This document shows, piece by piece, positions 33,292-43,589 of a stretch of 64,000 nucleotides of DNA (the first letter of the stretch is position 1; each line of letters begins with the position of its first letter). Source of the DNA: Allolobophora icterica (taxonomy: Eukaryota > Annelida > Clitellata > Crassiclitellata > Lumbricidae). Made by a program: the position numbers and the translations under genes. Where the stretch lies: positions 7,082,736 to 7,146,735 of the forward strand of contig OY744611.1 in NCBI GenBank assembly GCA_963556255.1, read 5' to 3'. The notes beneath the pieces are model-generated. The model was not told the origin of the DNA, searched no databases, and saw only the letters and a program-made list of their open reading frames with translations.

Positions 33292-35651
33292 TAGGGTGCA
33301 TCGATTATAATGGGAGAAAACAATTTTGTCTCATTTTTATTTCTAATAGTGCAAAGTAGGTGCCACTTGATGTCAACCGTATTCTGGTGCAATTTCATCA
33401 ATTTAGCACATGACCTTGAGGTGCCCCAATGACCTTGAAGTTTTGATATTAGACGCACAATGTTTGCCCAAGTAATGCAAGGAGTAATGTCCAGAAAAAA
33501 CAGCTTCTACAGCTTGAATCTGATTAGAAGTAGAATGCAATACTGGTAAAACATATTAGGTATATTATACCATCATTATGTCCATTACACCAATGTGAAA
33601 CAGTGAGTTGAGACTAAACTACAGTAACGGTAAACTACAGTAGTAGTCTTATCCCATTAATGCAAGTAAGCTTAGGCATAAGTAGTCATGCTACGCGATA
33701 TTCTTTCTTATTGTTAAAAGTCGGCATTATTCGCCCGGATTCCAGTCTTGTTCTTATGAAACCGTTCCTAACTTTGATGCCGCAGACTGCAGCTGCAAGC
33801 CTCAGTCCCTATTTTAACATAATGTTCCACTGCTTATGATTGGCATGGGAATCTAGGAAAGTCGAACTTTTGTCCTGGGTGCGTCGCTACAAATGGCATC
33901 ATTTCTATATCAGATATCTCAATGTTAGTGGTGTTCTGCTACGCATATTTGCCAGAAAATGAGTTCAGAGGCATCAGAGGCATCAAACTTTAGCACAGAA
34001 ACAACGAATTTCGAATTCCAGACCGTACAGTTTCCTAGCTTTCAGGATATGACGCATTCCCAGCTTTCAAATTTTCTTACAGCCATCAGTTAACATGGAG
34101 CAACAAGAAGCGGTCCTCGTCCTTTATCTGGACCAATTGGCAATGGTTTATTAACGTGTAATCAGTTACCAGTAGTGCTCTTTGATAAAATTGAATCGGA
34201 TTTTCCACCTGCAACTTTAACTGACCTAAGTAGTTACCGGCAGTATTGTCGTTAGAGGCCAGTGCTCGTTGAATTAATCTAGAAAAAGACCATGGAACAT
34301 TGAATCACTTGCGGTGGTTGTCAGCTGCAAATAGAATATTGCAATTGTACATTGGCAGTTGCAAACCATCAGTAGAGCTTCAAATGCTGGCGATGTATGT
34401 AGTGAAAGTATAATATATGCTCCGATGTGGTTAACAATTTTGCAAGGCTGATCTAGTCGTGGGTGATATGTCCTACGTAAGTCGATTCTGGTTCATTCAT
34501 TCAGCAACGATAAGTTTTCCTCGGTAACAGCTCGCCGGTAGTATACTTATTTCCTTCCTTGACATTCTGTACTATAGTTTTATCTTTCGACCATCAAATA
34601 TAAACGAGTAAATCACCTACGTTGTTCAAGTCTTCCAGCTCGTTGCGTTAATTTCATCGTTCACGTCTAATTTTATTTTGGTCGATAACATTTGACAAAT
34701 CAGCATCACATTTAATGATTTAACACCGAAATCTGGTGTTATCTCAGCAGCTGCTCTGTCTGGGACACCAAAACGATCATAGGCTTAAGTTAAATGTTGG
34801 TAGTCTACTTCGAAAGTCTCTTGACTATAACGTTCGATGCAGGTTCATCACAAGTTGATTACTACTAAATTGAACAGTACGATCTTTAGTTTAATCTTCT
34901 GGTCGATTACAAGTGTTTGACCTGCTAGTATCGAAATTAGATTCAGAGTCGTCTACTGAGTCATCACTAACATCCACGACCTTCCACCACATAATGACGC
35001 AATATATTTCGACCCGTCGAACTTGCCTAGCTTTTCTTTTCTGCTTGTTAACAAGCTTATTTGTTGTAAGTTTGTCGACATTGCTAATACACATCAACCT
35101 TACTGTTCTCTGGTCAGTTAGACACTTCTTCTCATCTTTAGGAACTCGAATCGATTGCTACCTACCAGTGGCGGCGATCTTCTTTGACAGGTGGGGGACA
35201 CTTTTGAAATGATCTGGTCAAAAAAAGTTTTTATTTGATCTGGTTAAAAAAGAAGTAAAAAATTGTCGCGCTCAGTCGCGATAACATTATTTTACCTTTT
35301 TTGGTGTTTCTTCCAAATTTTGGGGAGGAGTCCAATGCATGGTGTGTCCCCCACTGTTAAAGGTGGGGTCTTGTCCCCCTCGAGCCCCTGGATAGCCGCC
35401 CATGCTACCTACCTACTAAAAGATCAACAGAACTCTTTAAAGCTATGCACAAAATTAGTTTGCCCTACAACAAATTACGTTTTATGCAGTGCTCGGGAGC
35501 CTTAAAATCATGAACATTTGAGGGTCGTTGGGGCACCTCAAGGACTTATCCAAAAAATCCCAAAATTTGCATGCTAACTATGCAGTATAAAAGGCAACTA
35601 TCGGTAACTATTAGAATATTGGGTTTTTTTTTAAATTTTCGATGCACCCTA
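33292..35651. mobile_element. Non-autonomous hAT element, 2,360 bp, inserted in the NHL exon
   Basis: Starts TAGGGTGCATCGA and ends with its exact inverse TCGATGCACCCTA. ATGAATAG is duplicated on both sides (33,284-33,291 and 35,652-35,659) and fits the hAT target preference nTnnnnAn. A subterminal block (CCTTGAGGTGCCCCAA) is also inverted at both ends. No transposase. A second hAT MITE is nested at 35,166-35,404. Mirrored at 59,859-62,218. Confidence 0.93.
35166..35404. mobile_element. hAT MITE, 239 bp, nested in the larger hAT element
   Basis: Starts CAGTGGCGGCGATC and ends GATAGCCGCCCATG, flanked by CTACCTAC on both sides (35,158-35,165 and 35,405-35,412). A related sequence (CAGTGGCGGCGATC) occurs near 5,240. 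Mirrored at 60,106-60,344. Confidence 0.9.
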
Positions 35652-36106
35652 ATGAATAGGTTCCCCGATGTTCATTGGTAACTCTATCGACAGAACAGGA
35701 TTTTCGTTTGATCTGTAGATCGTCGCTTTGTTCTTTGATAAACTAATTATCAATAACTGACCATCACTGGACACTGACATAGACAATCGACCACTTGTTT
35801 CCGGAAGTCTGATGATTTCATGTCGGTCATCTGTTTCTCTTGTTATCTTCAAGACGCTTCTCCAACCGTCACACACGTAGAGACAGTTTTCCTTCTCACT
35901 GGATACAATGTCCGTGGGATCTTCAATCAGTGTCCTTATGATAAACCTCTGAAAACGAAATGGAATTCGATCCTCAAAGACACTAATAAAGACAACGAAT
36001 CTCCCCAAAACGTAGATTTCATTTCGCAGTTTAGTCACTCCACACACCCAATCATTACCTTGCATGTCGAGTCCCTTAGTCAACTTGATGGTAATTGGAC
36101 CCATGA
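35652..36106 (-). pseudogene. NHL-repeat protein, 5' part of last exon (left arm)
   Basis: Minus-strand frame from a likely splice acceptor (TTTCATATTTTAG, exon base 36,106) to a TAG created by the hAT terminus (PIH then stop). It contains beta-propeller-like blocks NDWVCGVTKLRNEIYVLG, PTDIVSSEKENCLYVCDGW (NHL/blade core) and LSMSVSSDGQLLIISL. Direct continuation in 33,291-32,828 after the transposon. The protein as it stands is truncated mid-propeller, so this copy is probably inactive unless the insertion is spliced out. Confidence 0.8.
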
Positions 36107-36315
36107 CTAAAATATGAAATATTATCATTATACAAATTAATTATTGACTGTTAATATTTTTATCATTTATGTCTAATTATATTTACTATAAGTGCTGCTA
36201 ATATTCAGCGCTCGTGAATAAGCTTGTGCTTTGCGCTTAGCTTCAGAGTAGCGATTTGGATATCTGGAGCTTGCAATTACATATTAAATGTCTATTTCTT
36301 AATTATACATATATA

Positions 36316-36530
36316 TAAGTAAGTAAGTAAGTAAGCATATTCTTTATTCAGAAACGCTAGCAAACGCACAGAGCTGTACAATAGGGTGGATTGAAAATGG
36401 CAAGAACAAATTTTTTTAAGCAAACGTTTCTAATATTGATGGAAAGTTGCCAGCACGTTTGTGTAAATAGTGCTCAAAATATTGTTGATTTTGCTTTGCA
36501 TATTCTGCCCTCTACCGGCGGTAAGATATT
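36316..36530 (+). repeat. (TAAG)n and repeat module upstream of the LINE
   Basis: A (TAAG)n run (about 36,316-36,337) on its minus strand follows a TTCTGAATAAAGAATA terminus, an element 3' end with simple-repeat tail. From about 36,378 a module with GTACAATAGGGTGGA ... TCTGCCCTCTACC leads into the LINE. A related module (inverted) lies at about 40,420-40,550. Confidence 0.6.
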
Positions 36531-38154
36531 TTCTTCTGCTTTTGACGATTTCCGACCCATATTGGACTCGGACCTTCATACAGTTCTTTCATCAGTTAAT
36601 TTAAATTCTTGTGAATTAGATCCTCTTCCCCCTTTCATTCTTAGTGACATTTTAGATGATTTTGCTCCATTTCTGCTTTATCTCTTTAATAGGTCCCTCT
36701 CTGAAGGTTGTGTCCCCGCCTCGCAAAACCGGGCCATTGTTTTCCCCTCACTCAAAAAGCCCAATCTTGACACAAACCTCTGCCAAAACTACCGTCCAAT
36801 CTCTAATCTATCATTTCTATCTAAAACCCTTGAACGCCTTGTCTCTCTTCAACTTCTTCCCTATCTGGAACAATCTGGGCTTCTACCTCCCTTTCAGTCA
36901 GGTTTTAGGGCTCACCACTCCACTGAAACTGCCCTCCTTTCCTTGCTTTCTGAAATTTATTCAGCTGTTGATAGGTCCGAACTCACCCTTCTGGCACTAT
37001 ATGATGTCTCTGCAGCCTTTGACATGGTTGACCACACCATTCTTCTACAGCGTCTTGAGACCTCTTGTGGTCTGAAGGGCCCCCCTCTCCAGTGGTTCCG
37101 GTCATACCTGTCTGAACGCACTCAGATGGTTATCTCTGGTGTATCTAGAACTCTGTGGGTCCCTATTAAACTCGGTGTTCCGCAGGGCTCTGTTCTGGGC
37201 CCTCTCCTCTTTATTTTGTATACGGCTGGTATCCCCTCTCTCTTCCCCATCCATGGGGCTTCAGGCCATCTCTTTGCTGACGATGTCCAGGCTTATGTCC
37301 ATGGGCCTCCTTCCTCTCAACTTCTTCTTGTTCAGCGCATCGAAGCTCTTTCTCATGATCTCCATACCTGGATGTCTTGCAATCGCTTCTCCCTCAATTC
37401 GTCAAAAACCCAGTTTATCTGGTTTGGCACTCCTCAGCAACTTAAAAAACTTGACTTTGCTGTGCTGTCTCAAAGGTTTACGCTTTTCACCTTCTCGTCT
37501 AGCGTTCGTGATCTAGGAGTGACCCTTGACAATTCTCTCACCTTTACTGAACACATTTCCAAACTCACTCGCACTTCCTATTTTCACCTAAGGCGCCTTA
37601 GAGCTATCCGTCGCTCTCTGTCATCTCCAATTTTCACTTCAATTGTCCATGCATTTGTCTGCTCTAGACTTGACTACTGCAATTCCCTCCTCATTGGTCT
37701 TCCCAAAGTCCGTCTTGCTCCTCTTCAGTCCGTTCTCAATGCTGCTGCTAGATTAATTGCCCGTCTTCCTCGATTCTCTCATATCACCACCTTTATGGCA
37801 GAAGAACTCCACTGGCTCCCGCTTTCTGCCCGCATCCAATTTAAGGTCCTCATCCTTGTCTCTAAGGCTCAGCTTGGTTTCGCTCCAAAATATTTATGTG
37901 ACTTATTTCATCGCCCTCACTCTGCGGCTTCTCTTCGTCCTCTTCGTTCATCTGACCGTTTGGACCTCCTTGTTCCCCGTGTCAGGACTTCTCTGGCTCA
38001 ATCTAGGTCGTTTGCTTCCATTGGCCCTGCTCTTTGGAATGGGCTTCCTCCGTTTGTTCGTTCTTCTATTCTCTCAGGTAGCGTCTCTTCCTCTTTTACC
38101 TTTCTTAAAACTTGCTTTTTCTCTCGGGGTCTATCGCACTGGGAGCGCTTCTGA
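36391..38154 (+). CDS. CR1/L2-like LINE reverse transcriptase, 5'-truncated (587-codon frame, left arm)
   Basis: The open frame begins in non-LINE sequence. LINE similarity starts at about codon 48 (FDDFRPILDSDLHTVLSSVN) and continues intact to the stop: NYRPISNLSFLSK, GVPQGSVLGPLL, FADD, SKTQFIWFG, VRDLGVTLD, RLDYCNSLL, LHWLPLSARIQFK, SIGPALWNGLP, LSHWERF. The endonuclease half is absent, so it cannot retrotranspose by itself. It is clearly related to the 11-13.7 kb ORF, differing at many residues. Mirrored at 57,356-59,119. Confidence 0.92.
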   Translation: MKMARTNFFKQTFLILMESCQHVCVNSAQNIVDFALHILPSTGGKIFSSAFDDFRPILDSDLHTVLSSVNLNSCELDPLPPFILSDILDDFAPFLLYLFNRSLSEGCVPASQNRAIVFPSLKKPNLDTNLCQNYRPISNLSFLSKTLERLVSLQLLPYLEQSGLLPPFQSGFRAHHSTETALLSLLSEIYSAVDRSELTLLALYDVSAAFDMVDHTILLQRLETSCGLKGPPLQWFRSYLSERTQMVISGVSRTLWVPIKLGVPQGSVLGPLLFILYTAGIPSLFPIHGASGHLFADDVQAYVHGPPSSQLLLVQRIEALSHDLHTWMSCNRFSLNSSKTQFIWFGTPQQLKKLDFAVLSQRFTLFTFSSSVRDLGVTLDNSLTFTEHISKLTRTSYFHLRRLRAIRRSLSSPIFTSIVHAFVCSRLDYCNSLLIGLPKVRLAPLQSVLNAAARLIARLPRFSHITTFMAEELHWLPLSARIQFKVLILVSKAQLGFAPKYLCDLFHRPHSAASLRPLRSSDRLDLLVPRVRTSLAQSRSFASIGPALWNGLPPFVRSSILSGSVSSSFTFLKTCFFSRGLSHWERF

Positions 38155-38223
38155 ATGGCCCTCCCGCTAGAAGCGCTTTATAAATATCCGAATACAATAC
38201 AATACAATACAATACAATACAAT
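38155..38223 (+). repeat. LINE 3' stem-loop and (AATAC)n tail
   Basis: GAGCGCTTCTGA ... TAGAAGCGCTTTATAAATAT forms the terminal stem-loop, followed by about six AATAC units. Paired changes in both stem halves relative to the 13.8-kb LINE (GCCTC/GAGGC versus GCTTC/GAAGC) preserve the stem. Confidence 0.9.
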
Positions 38224-39125
38224 TTACTAGAGTGATTCAAGTTCTGTAGGAAAAAATAAAGTAAACAATTAAGTGAGGCTCTTTACTTTTTGAGTTCCTT
38301 ATAGTCCATAGAGCAAAACTGTGAAATATTGCTGAAATTGGTTTGGATTTAGGACTGCCTCAAGGAACTCAAAATATTTATTCGGAATATAAATTTTATT
38401 CAATTTAATATTTTTACTGTAAAGTATTTTATATTACTCAGTAATGCTTACTTACTTATTCCTTAGTAGGGAACTAAAAAGAACATGAAATATTACTATA
38501 ATTTATGAAAAAGAAAATATTGGAAACTATTTGAGAAATACTTTTTAGCATTTTTAATAAATAAATGAAATAATATTATGGCTGAAATCAGGTCAAAGAT
38601 TTCCATTCATCTTACTGGAGAACCTCAGGAAACGTTCTGAGGTAGGATATTGCCTAAAAGCTTGGATGTTTAAAAAGTTTATTTTATTCATCACAAGAAA
38701 GATAAACTTTCTCAGAAAGATGCAGTCAAACTTTTTCCCAATAGTTCAAGAGATAAGCGAAAACTGGGCTAAAGCAGATTCCAATAGCAGAAGAAAGAAA
38801 CATTGTTCGCAAACTAGATACATTACTAGCAAGATATAGAAGTATCGGTTGTACAAGAATCGTGGGGGAAACGACACAGCAAGCTAAAGAAGATGATTTT
38901 GTTAAATTAATTAATCTTCTCTTTGATATCGCTCATCATAATGCCATGAGTATAATTGAAATTGAAGAAGACAGAACCTTTCTTGTGGATCAGTGGTCAG
39001 AAAGAAAATATAACATTGCATGCAAATTTGGCAAAGAAAGAAGAAAACAAAAAAATAAAATCACAAAAGAAAAACCTAAGGCGTATTAAAGAGGAACAAA
39101 GGCTACAGGATTATGGAATTGTAAC
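38224..39125 (+). pseudogene. AT-rich region with a relic ORF
   Basis: Mostly non-coding. From about 38,620 a relic resembles an uncharacterised invertebrate ORF type: KLINLLFDIAHHNAMSIIEIEEDRTFLVDQ in the 38,862-39,089 frame, followed by a Lys-rich tail. Upstream pieces are in other frames. No function can be assigned. Confidence 0.35.
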
Positions 39126-39320
39126 CAGGGGCGTAACTTTGGTCTATAAGGTTGGCGGTACCAATTTCTTACATACACAAGCAAGGCGTTGACTGCGATC
39201 TCTGAGAAGGCACAATAATAAAATATTGACTGGCATTGTTCACAAATTGGGGGGTACAGTATCCCAGTCCAAAAAGTGGGGGTACGGGTACCCCTCGTAC
39301 CACCACAAACTACGCCTATG
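39126..39320. mobile_element. hAT-like MITE, 195 bp
   Basis: Begins CAGGGGCGTAACTTTGG and ends AAACTACGCCTATG. The flanks are ATTGTAAC and ACTGTAAC, seven of eight matching. Interior GTACCCC/GGGGTAC-rich. Mirrored at 56,190-56,384. Confidence 0.8.
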
Positions 39321-39464
39321 ACTGTAACGCCTAATAAATGCAGCGACGTTACTGAAAGAAAGAAATTAGGAGAGAACGAATGAAGCACCGAAGCTCTGTT
39401 CAAGCAGGATGCGCCAGTATTATGACTATGAGCATTGAGGGGATTTTCCAGAGAGTTGTCCAAA

Positions 39465-40410
39465 AGAGGTCCGAGTCCGGTTTCCGGGGGAGGATCAATC
39501 CGGGGGGGTAGATCAAGAGAGGAGCAGAGCAGCTGTGAAGGAGGTGTCGTTTAGGGAGAGAAGAATTGGAAGACAGAGGATCAGATGAGTCAGGGTAGGA
39601 GTACTTGAAAAGGTGAGACTTCAGGTTGGAGTGGAAAGCCCGGAGATAGATTGATGAACATGAGGAGAAGGATGGTGGACGGGTTAGAATGATGATAGAG
39701 GAACCAAGAATCTGCGGAATTCAAGGGCGTATTCTGTTGGATATGGCTCGGTTGGGGATCTTGAGGTGAGTAGTGACCTGGATCGAGAAGACTTGATATA
39801 GGAGGGTGATCGGTTGGAGCGAGTTGCTGGATGGCGAAAAGATCACGGAGGTACCTGGGTTGGGAATATTGTAGGGAGTTGTAGGTTAGTGATAGGACTT
39901 TAAATTGCATTCGCTAGTTTAGTCAATGGAGTGGTTTTAGGTTGGGAGTGATATGATGATGTTTAGACATTCTCGTGACAGCCCTGTCTAATGATTTTGG
40001 ATAAGTTGCAGACGCTTTTTTGGGTGGATTCAAGATTGAGGAAGAGGGAATTGATGTAATCAAGCTTTGAATGAACAATACAGGTAACAATGGCAGAGGC
40101 AGTTTTAAGGTCGATATTGGGCCGGATACGATGAAGGTCACGAATGTGCACGAAGCAGGAGCGCAAGAGGATATGAAGATGTGATTAGAGAAGGAGTGGT
40201 GCGGATCACAAGTAATAGGGTACCAAGATTGCGGAAGGGTGAGTCCGAGGTTAAGGTTAAGAAACGATGATTTGGTCGATAGGACTGGTGTATGGAAGGG
40301 TTTGGACTATTCTTGATATGACGAGGAAGGCCTAGGATGATGAATTCTGTTTTGGAAGAAGAGTTTGGACGAAATCCACTGTGAGACTATAGGTTGAAAT
40401 ATTGCATCAC
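39465..40410 (-). pseudogene. Decayed LINE reverse transcriptase C-terminus (left arm)
   Basis: On the minus strand: SSKTEFIILGLPRHI, then RDLHRIRPNIDLKTASAIVT and VHSKLDYINSLFLNL, then HHITPNLKPLHW, IQFKVLSLTYNSLQYSQPRYLRDL (typical LINE thumb motifs), then FHSNLKSHLFKYSYPD and a 3' region similar to 17.9 and 27.8 kb. The blocks occupy several frames, so multiple indels have accumulated. Contains 39,953, the one arm mismatch noticed. Mirrored at 55,100-56,045. Confidence 0.8.
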
Positions 40411-40683
40411 TGGTAGAGGGCAGAAGATATCGTTTGAAATTTAAAATTTTTGGTGTGTTTCTTTCTCTACCCAAGTTGCATCTTTTGCAACTATTAGAAT
40501 TCATTCGTTCAAAAAAGTGTTCACTCCACCCTATGTACAAGGCAGATAATACAGCATATTACTTAGTATTACATATTACAGTTTAACAATTTAACCAATT
40601 AATTTGTGAAGATGTCTCTGTACTACAATTTATGAGAAAGTTATCACAAATGAATACATAAAAGACACAATGAGGCTATTTGT

Positions 40684-40917
40684 ATAGCATCCTGGCAAGG
40701 AAGCAGTTCCGAGAAAAGTTATCATGCTTAGGCAGCTCTCGGTTATGAGATCGTGAGCGCAAAGAGTAGCCAGTGTGCTTACTAGGCGCAGCATTGGATG
40801 TAATACATGGCATGGATTGTACAAAATATTAGCAAGAAGACTAGCGTCAGCATTGTTACAGAGTGCCTCAAATGAGGATGATGAATGTAAGTATTTATGA
40901 TTCGAATTAAAATGCAT
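40684..40917 (-). pseudogene. LINE ORF C-terminal end (left arm)
   Basis: Minus-strand blocks LLANILYNPCHVLHPML and, one frame over, GYSLRSRSHNRELPKHDN and CFLARMLYK then stop. YSLR.R.HN.(E/T)LP is a typical C-terminal signature of LINE ORF2. Mirrored at 54,593-54,826. Confidence 0.65.
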
Positions 40918-42428
40918 TGATTTTTCAATGCCTCAGACTCACTGTTATTATTCAAACAAAACTATCAGTATTAACATTTCATTTTTTAGTAATTATTATA
41001 TGACCATTTAGTTTTGTTTCTAATGCTGTTTGCTTTTAAAATTAATTTTATGTCATTTTTTAATTTAACTTTTTAATTGATCTTACTCGCTGCTATTCAC
41101 TGTTCATTTACAAGTGCCTTATTAAAATCTCCATTAATCAGCAACTGTTGTTCATGAAGCTCGTTGTTCATCTGTAGATAACTGTACACCTCACTCTTAG
41201 TCTTCACCTGATGACATTGTTCGCTGCCTTTTATCTCGTTCGTTCTTTACCCGTAACAAACTCTTCATCTTACTCAGTTCTTACCTGTAACTGTTCATCT
41301 CTTGTCATTTGTAGGTGCTATAAGATCTCAGCCTTACATCTCTGTTACAGCCTTATAATAAAAAATCATATTGGAATGCACCAAATTGTTTCCCTCTGTT
41401 TTTCTTCTCCACTATGTCTCCTGCTAAACTTCCTTGCTTTATGATTGATGGGAATTCTATGCTTGGCTGCCGAATACCGATCTAATCTTTGTTATTGTCT
41501 GTCTTTCGTTCTAACGCTTCATCTCTGGTTTTCACTCCTTCCAACTTCTCTCTTCCGTTTTTAGTGAAAATGTCAATTTACTTGCCACCCATTCTCATCT
41601 CGTTAGTCTTACTCTCTATCCAGTAACCCGTTTATCTTCCTGCTGATAATCAGTGTTTTAAATACTCGCTTTCTTTTGAGTACCTGCTATTGTCATAAAA
41701 ATCAGTATATGTTTCACCATCTCTTCGCCTGTTTTACTAACTTGCCTCCATACGTTTTCCACCTCTCCTTTTGAATATTTTAATCCAATCCCTCCTATTT
41801 TCATGTCTTAATTTCACTCTTACCATACTCTACATAAACTAAGTAGCCTGACGTTAACATAGCGCCTCTTTCATTAAATAAGGTTTCTCTCTGCAACAGA
41901 CTTTCAGCAACCTGCTGATTTTTACCAGCGCGGTAATAGTCATTAGTAGGGAAACTTGTTGGACTTTGGGCCAGTTTCAATAAACAGTGCAAAAGTGCAT
42001 CACAGGTGCAAATGCCCATCACAGGTGCATCATGAGCAGTAGCAGCGTCAGCAGCATCAGCTTCGTTCAGGAGCTTCAGGAGCTTCAGCAGCAGGAGCAG
42101 CAGCAGCTGCATTAGCAGCATTAGCTGCATCAGGTTTTACTTAGTAAGACCAGACATGTATACACACATGTATACATACATGTATACATACATGTATACA
42201 TACATGTATACACACACAGTGTGTGTGTGTGTGTGCAATAGGCCTAAGTATCTTTCGCGGGTTAAAATCATCCGGTATTTTTGTAATGAACGAACGAATG
42301 AACGGTTGGGATGAACGACTTTATGATAAACTTCCTTCAAGTAACAATCTGGTATCTGGGTCAGAGTCATCCGGTGTGATGGACTTGCAATGTGTGAAGT
42401 TATGATCACTTATTATAATTCCCCGATT
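40918..42428. other. AT-rich spacer, GCT codon array and ATGTATAC tandem array (left arm)
   Basis: No firm gene. A GCT/GCA-rich array (about 42,030-42,130) on the minus strand could encode a short Ala/Pro/Glu-rich peptide in one frame (DAANAANAAAAAPAAEAPE), preceded by ATG and an early stop in another frame; it could be a decayed small gene. A palindromic ATGTATAC array and an adjoining CACA/TGTG hairpin occupy 42,157-42,235. Probably the outer flank of the Polinton fragment; no terminal inverted repeat was found. Mirrored at 53,082-54,592. Confidence 0.45.
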
Positions 42429-43508
42429 TTATGTATCGTATACGTATAATTGTAGGACTTCTACTCCTACCACAGTGTGACTGGGGTTGCTTGTTACAGA
42501 AAGTCTGTAATACTGGTATGCAGTATTGGTTGAAACATTAAAAAATGACGGAGCAGATTCGGTGTTTAATAACGCCTGCGTCGATCTTAGTAATTGGGTA
42601 AACGTTGATCCATCATTACTTCCGTTTAAAATCCAGTTTGTAATCTGGTATGCGCCTCTGTTGTGTCTTATCGCTTTCAACGCAATTCTCCAAATTTTAA
42701 CCGGCTCAGGACATTTTATCTGTAGCCAGATATTTAGGATTGATCTACTATCAGCTATCCATGTTCCGTTTGAACCATCTGCATTTAGACTATTGAAAGC
42801 TCCATACGCTTGATACTTGTCAGTAACAATTGAACTAGCACTTGCGATAAATCCGGTAACACTTTCATTAGCCTCCAAAATAGGTATGTATCCGATATGG
42901 CACTTTTTATTATCCGCTCTACTAAGAGCATTATCGACGTAATTTTTAGTGGAGGCATCTTGAGGATTAACGGGGTCTTTTAAATCGGTTATAGATTTTT
43001 GTCTCATAACGATATCTTGGTAAACATCGATTTTATGGTTGCTGGACGATTTACCGAATCGAATTATATTTTCCGTTCCCACTTTGCACAAGAAACCTTC
43101 GATCGATTGCAACGTTATAGGTTGGTTTAAATAACCTTCTATTTTGTTTAACAGATTACCCAGTATCAAAGCAAACAGTTTGTTTCCGCGTAGATCCTTA
43201 CACCCCATATTACGTTGACGATCCGAGCTCACACTTAAAAATAGATTGCCGGTCATAACGTCACCAGTCTTAGAAACTTTGTTTACACCGCTGTTTAAAT
43301 CTACGTAATTTTTGGTAGCACCATCTTGGGAATTAGTAGGTTCTAACACGTTGACCAGTTTATGAGAATCTAAATTAATATTCTCGGTCGCGGCGTTTGT
43401 TCCATCCATACGAAGGAAAGTAGCATTTGCTTGAGACAATGTAACTCCTCCGGCAATTATTCTTTCCGAGTATCCAACATCAGTATGTCCGAATTTATCC
43501 ACAGGCAT
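42429..43508 (-). CDS. Polinton-type fibre protein 2, 359 aa (left arm)
   Basis: Start chosen at the MPVDKFGHTDVGYS methionine because fibre 1 starts identically and ATTATAAAATG ends there; six upstream codons are also open. Residues 1-70 are near-identical to fibre 1 and contain the phage tail-fibre-like motif EPTNSQDGATKNYVD. A TGDVMTGNLFL stalk block and a second motif (DPVNPQDASTKNYVD, about 178-192) follow. Residues about 215-359 resemble an F5/8C (discoidin) beta-sandwich: IWLQIKCPEPVKIWRIALKA, NGSNDGSTFTQL, YQYYRLSV, LQLYVYDT. Inferred role: trimeric virion spike with sugar- or lipid-binding tip. Inactivating breaks are not seen. Confidence 0.8.
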   Translation of the reverse strand: MPVDKFGHTDVGYSERIIAGGVTLSQANATFLRMDGTNAATENINLDSHKLVNVLEPTNSQDGATKNYVDLNSGVNKVSKTGDVMTGNLFLSVSSDRQRNMGCKDLRGNKLFALILGNLLNKIEGYLNQPITLQSIEGFLCKVGTENIIRFGKSSSNHKIDVYQDIVMRQKSITDLKDPVNPQDASTKNYVDNALSRADNKKCHIGYIPILEANESVTGFIASASSIVTDKYQAYGAFNSLNADGSNGTWIADSRSILNIWLQIKCPEPVKIWRIALKAIRHNRGAYQITNWILNGSNDGSTFTQLLRSTQALLNTESAPSFFNVSTNTAYQYYRLSVTSNPSHTVVGVEVLQLYVYDT

Positions 43509-43516
43509 TTTATAAT
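43506..43516 (-). promoter_or_regulatory. ATTATAAAATG start motif, fibre 2
   Basis: The 11 bases end in the proposed fibre 2 start codon and are identical at the protease and fibre 1 starts. The upstream sequence is a short AT palindrome (ATATATACATTGTATATAT). Confidence 0.6.
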
Positions 43517-43589
43517 ATATATACAATGTATATATTTTATTTATATCAAAATAAATCGTTGGGTGAGCTCATGAATAACCTACCACGAT

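Noticed and set aside
42526..42813. Minor ORFs opposite the fibre and protease genes
   Set aside because: They are antisense shadows of the coding frames and are repeated in every copy.
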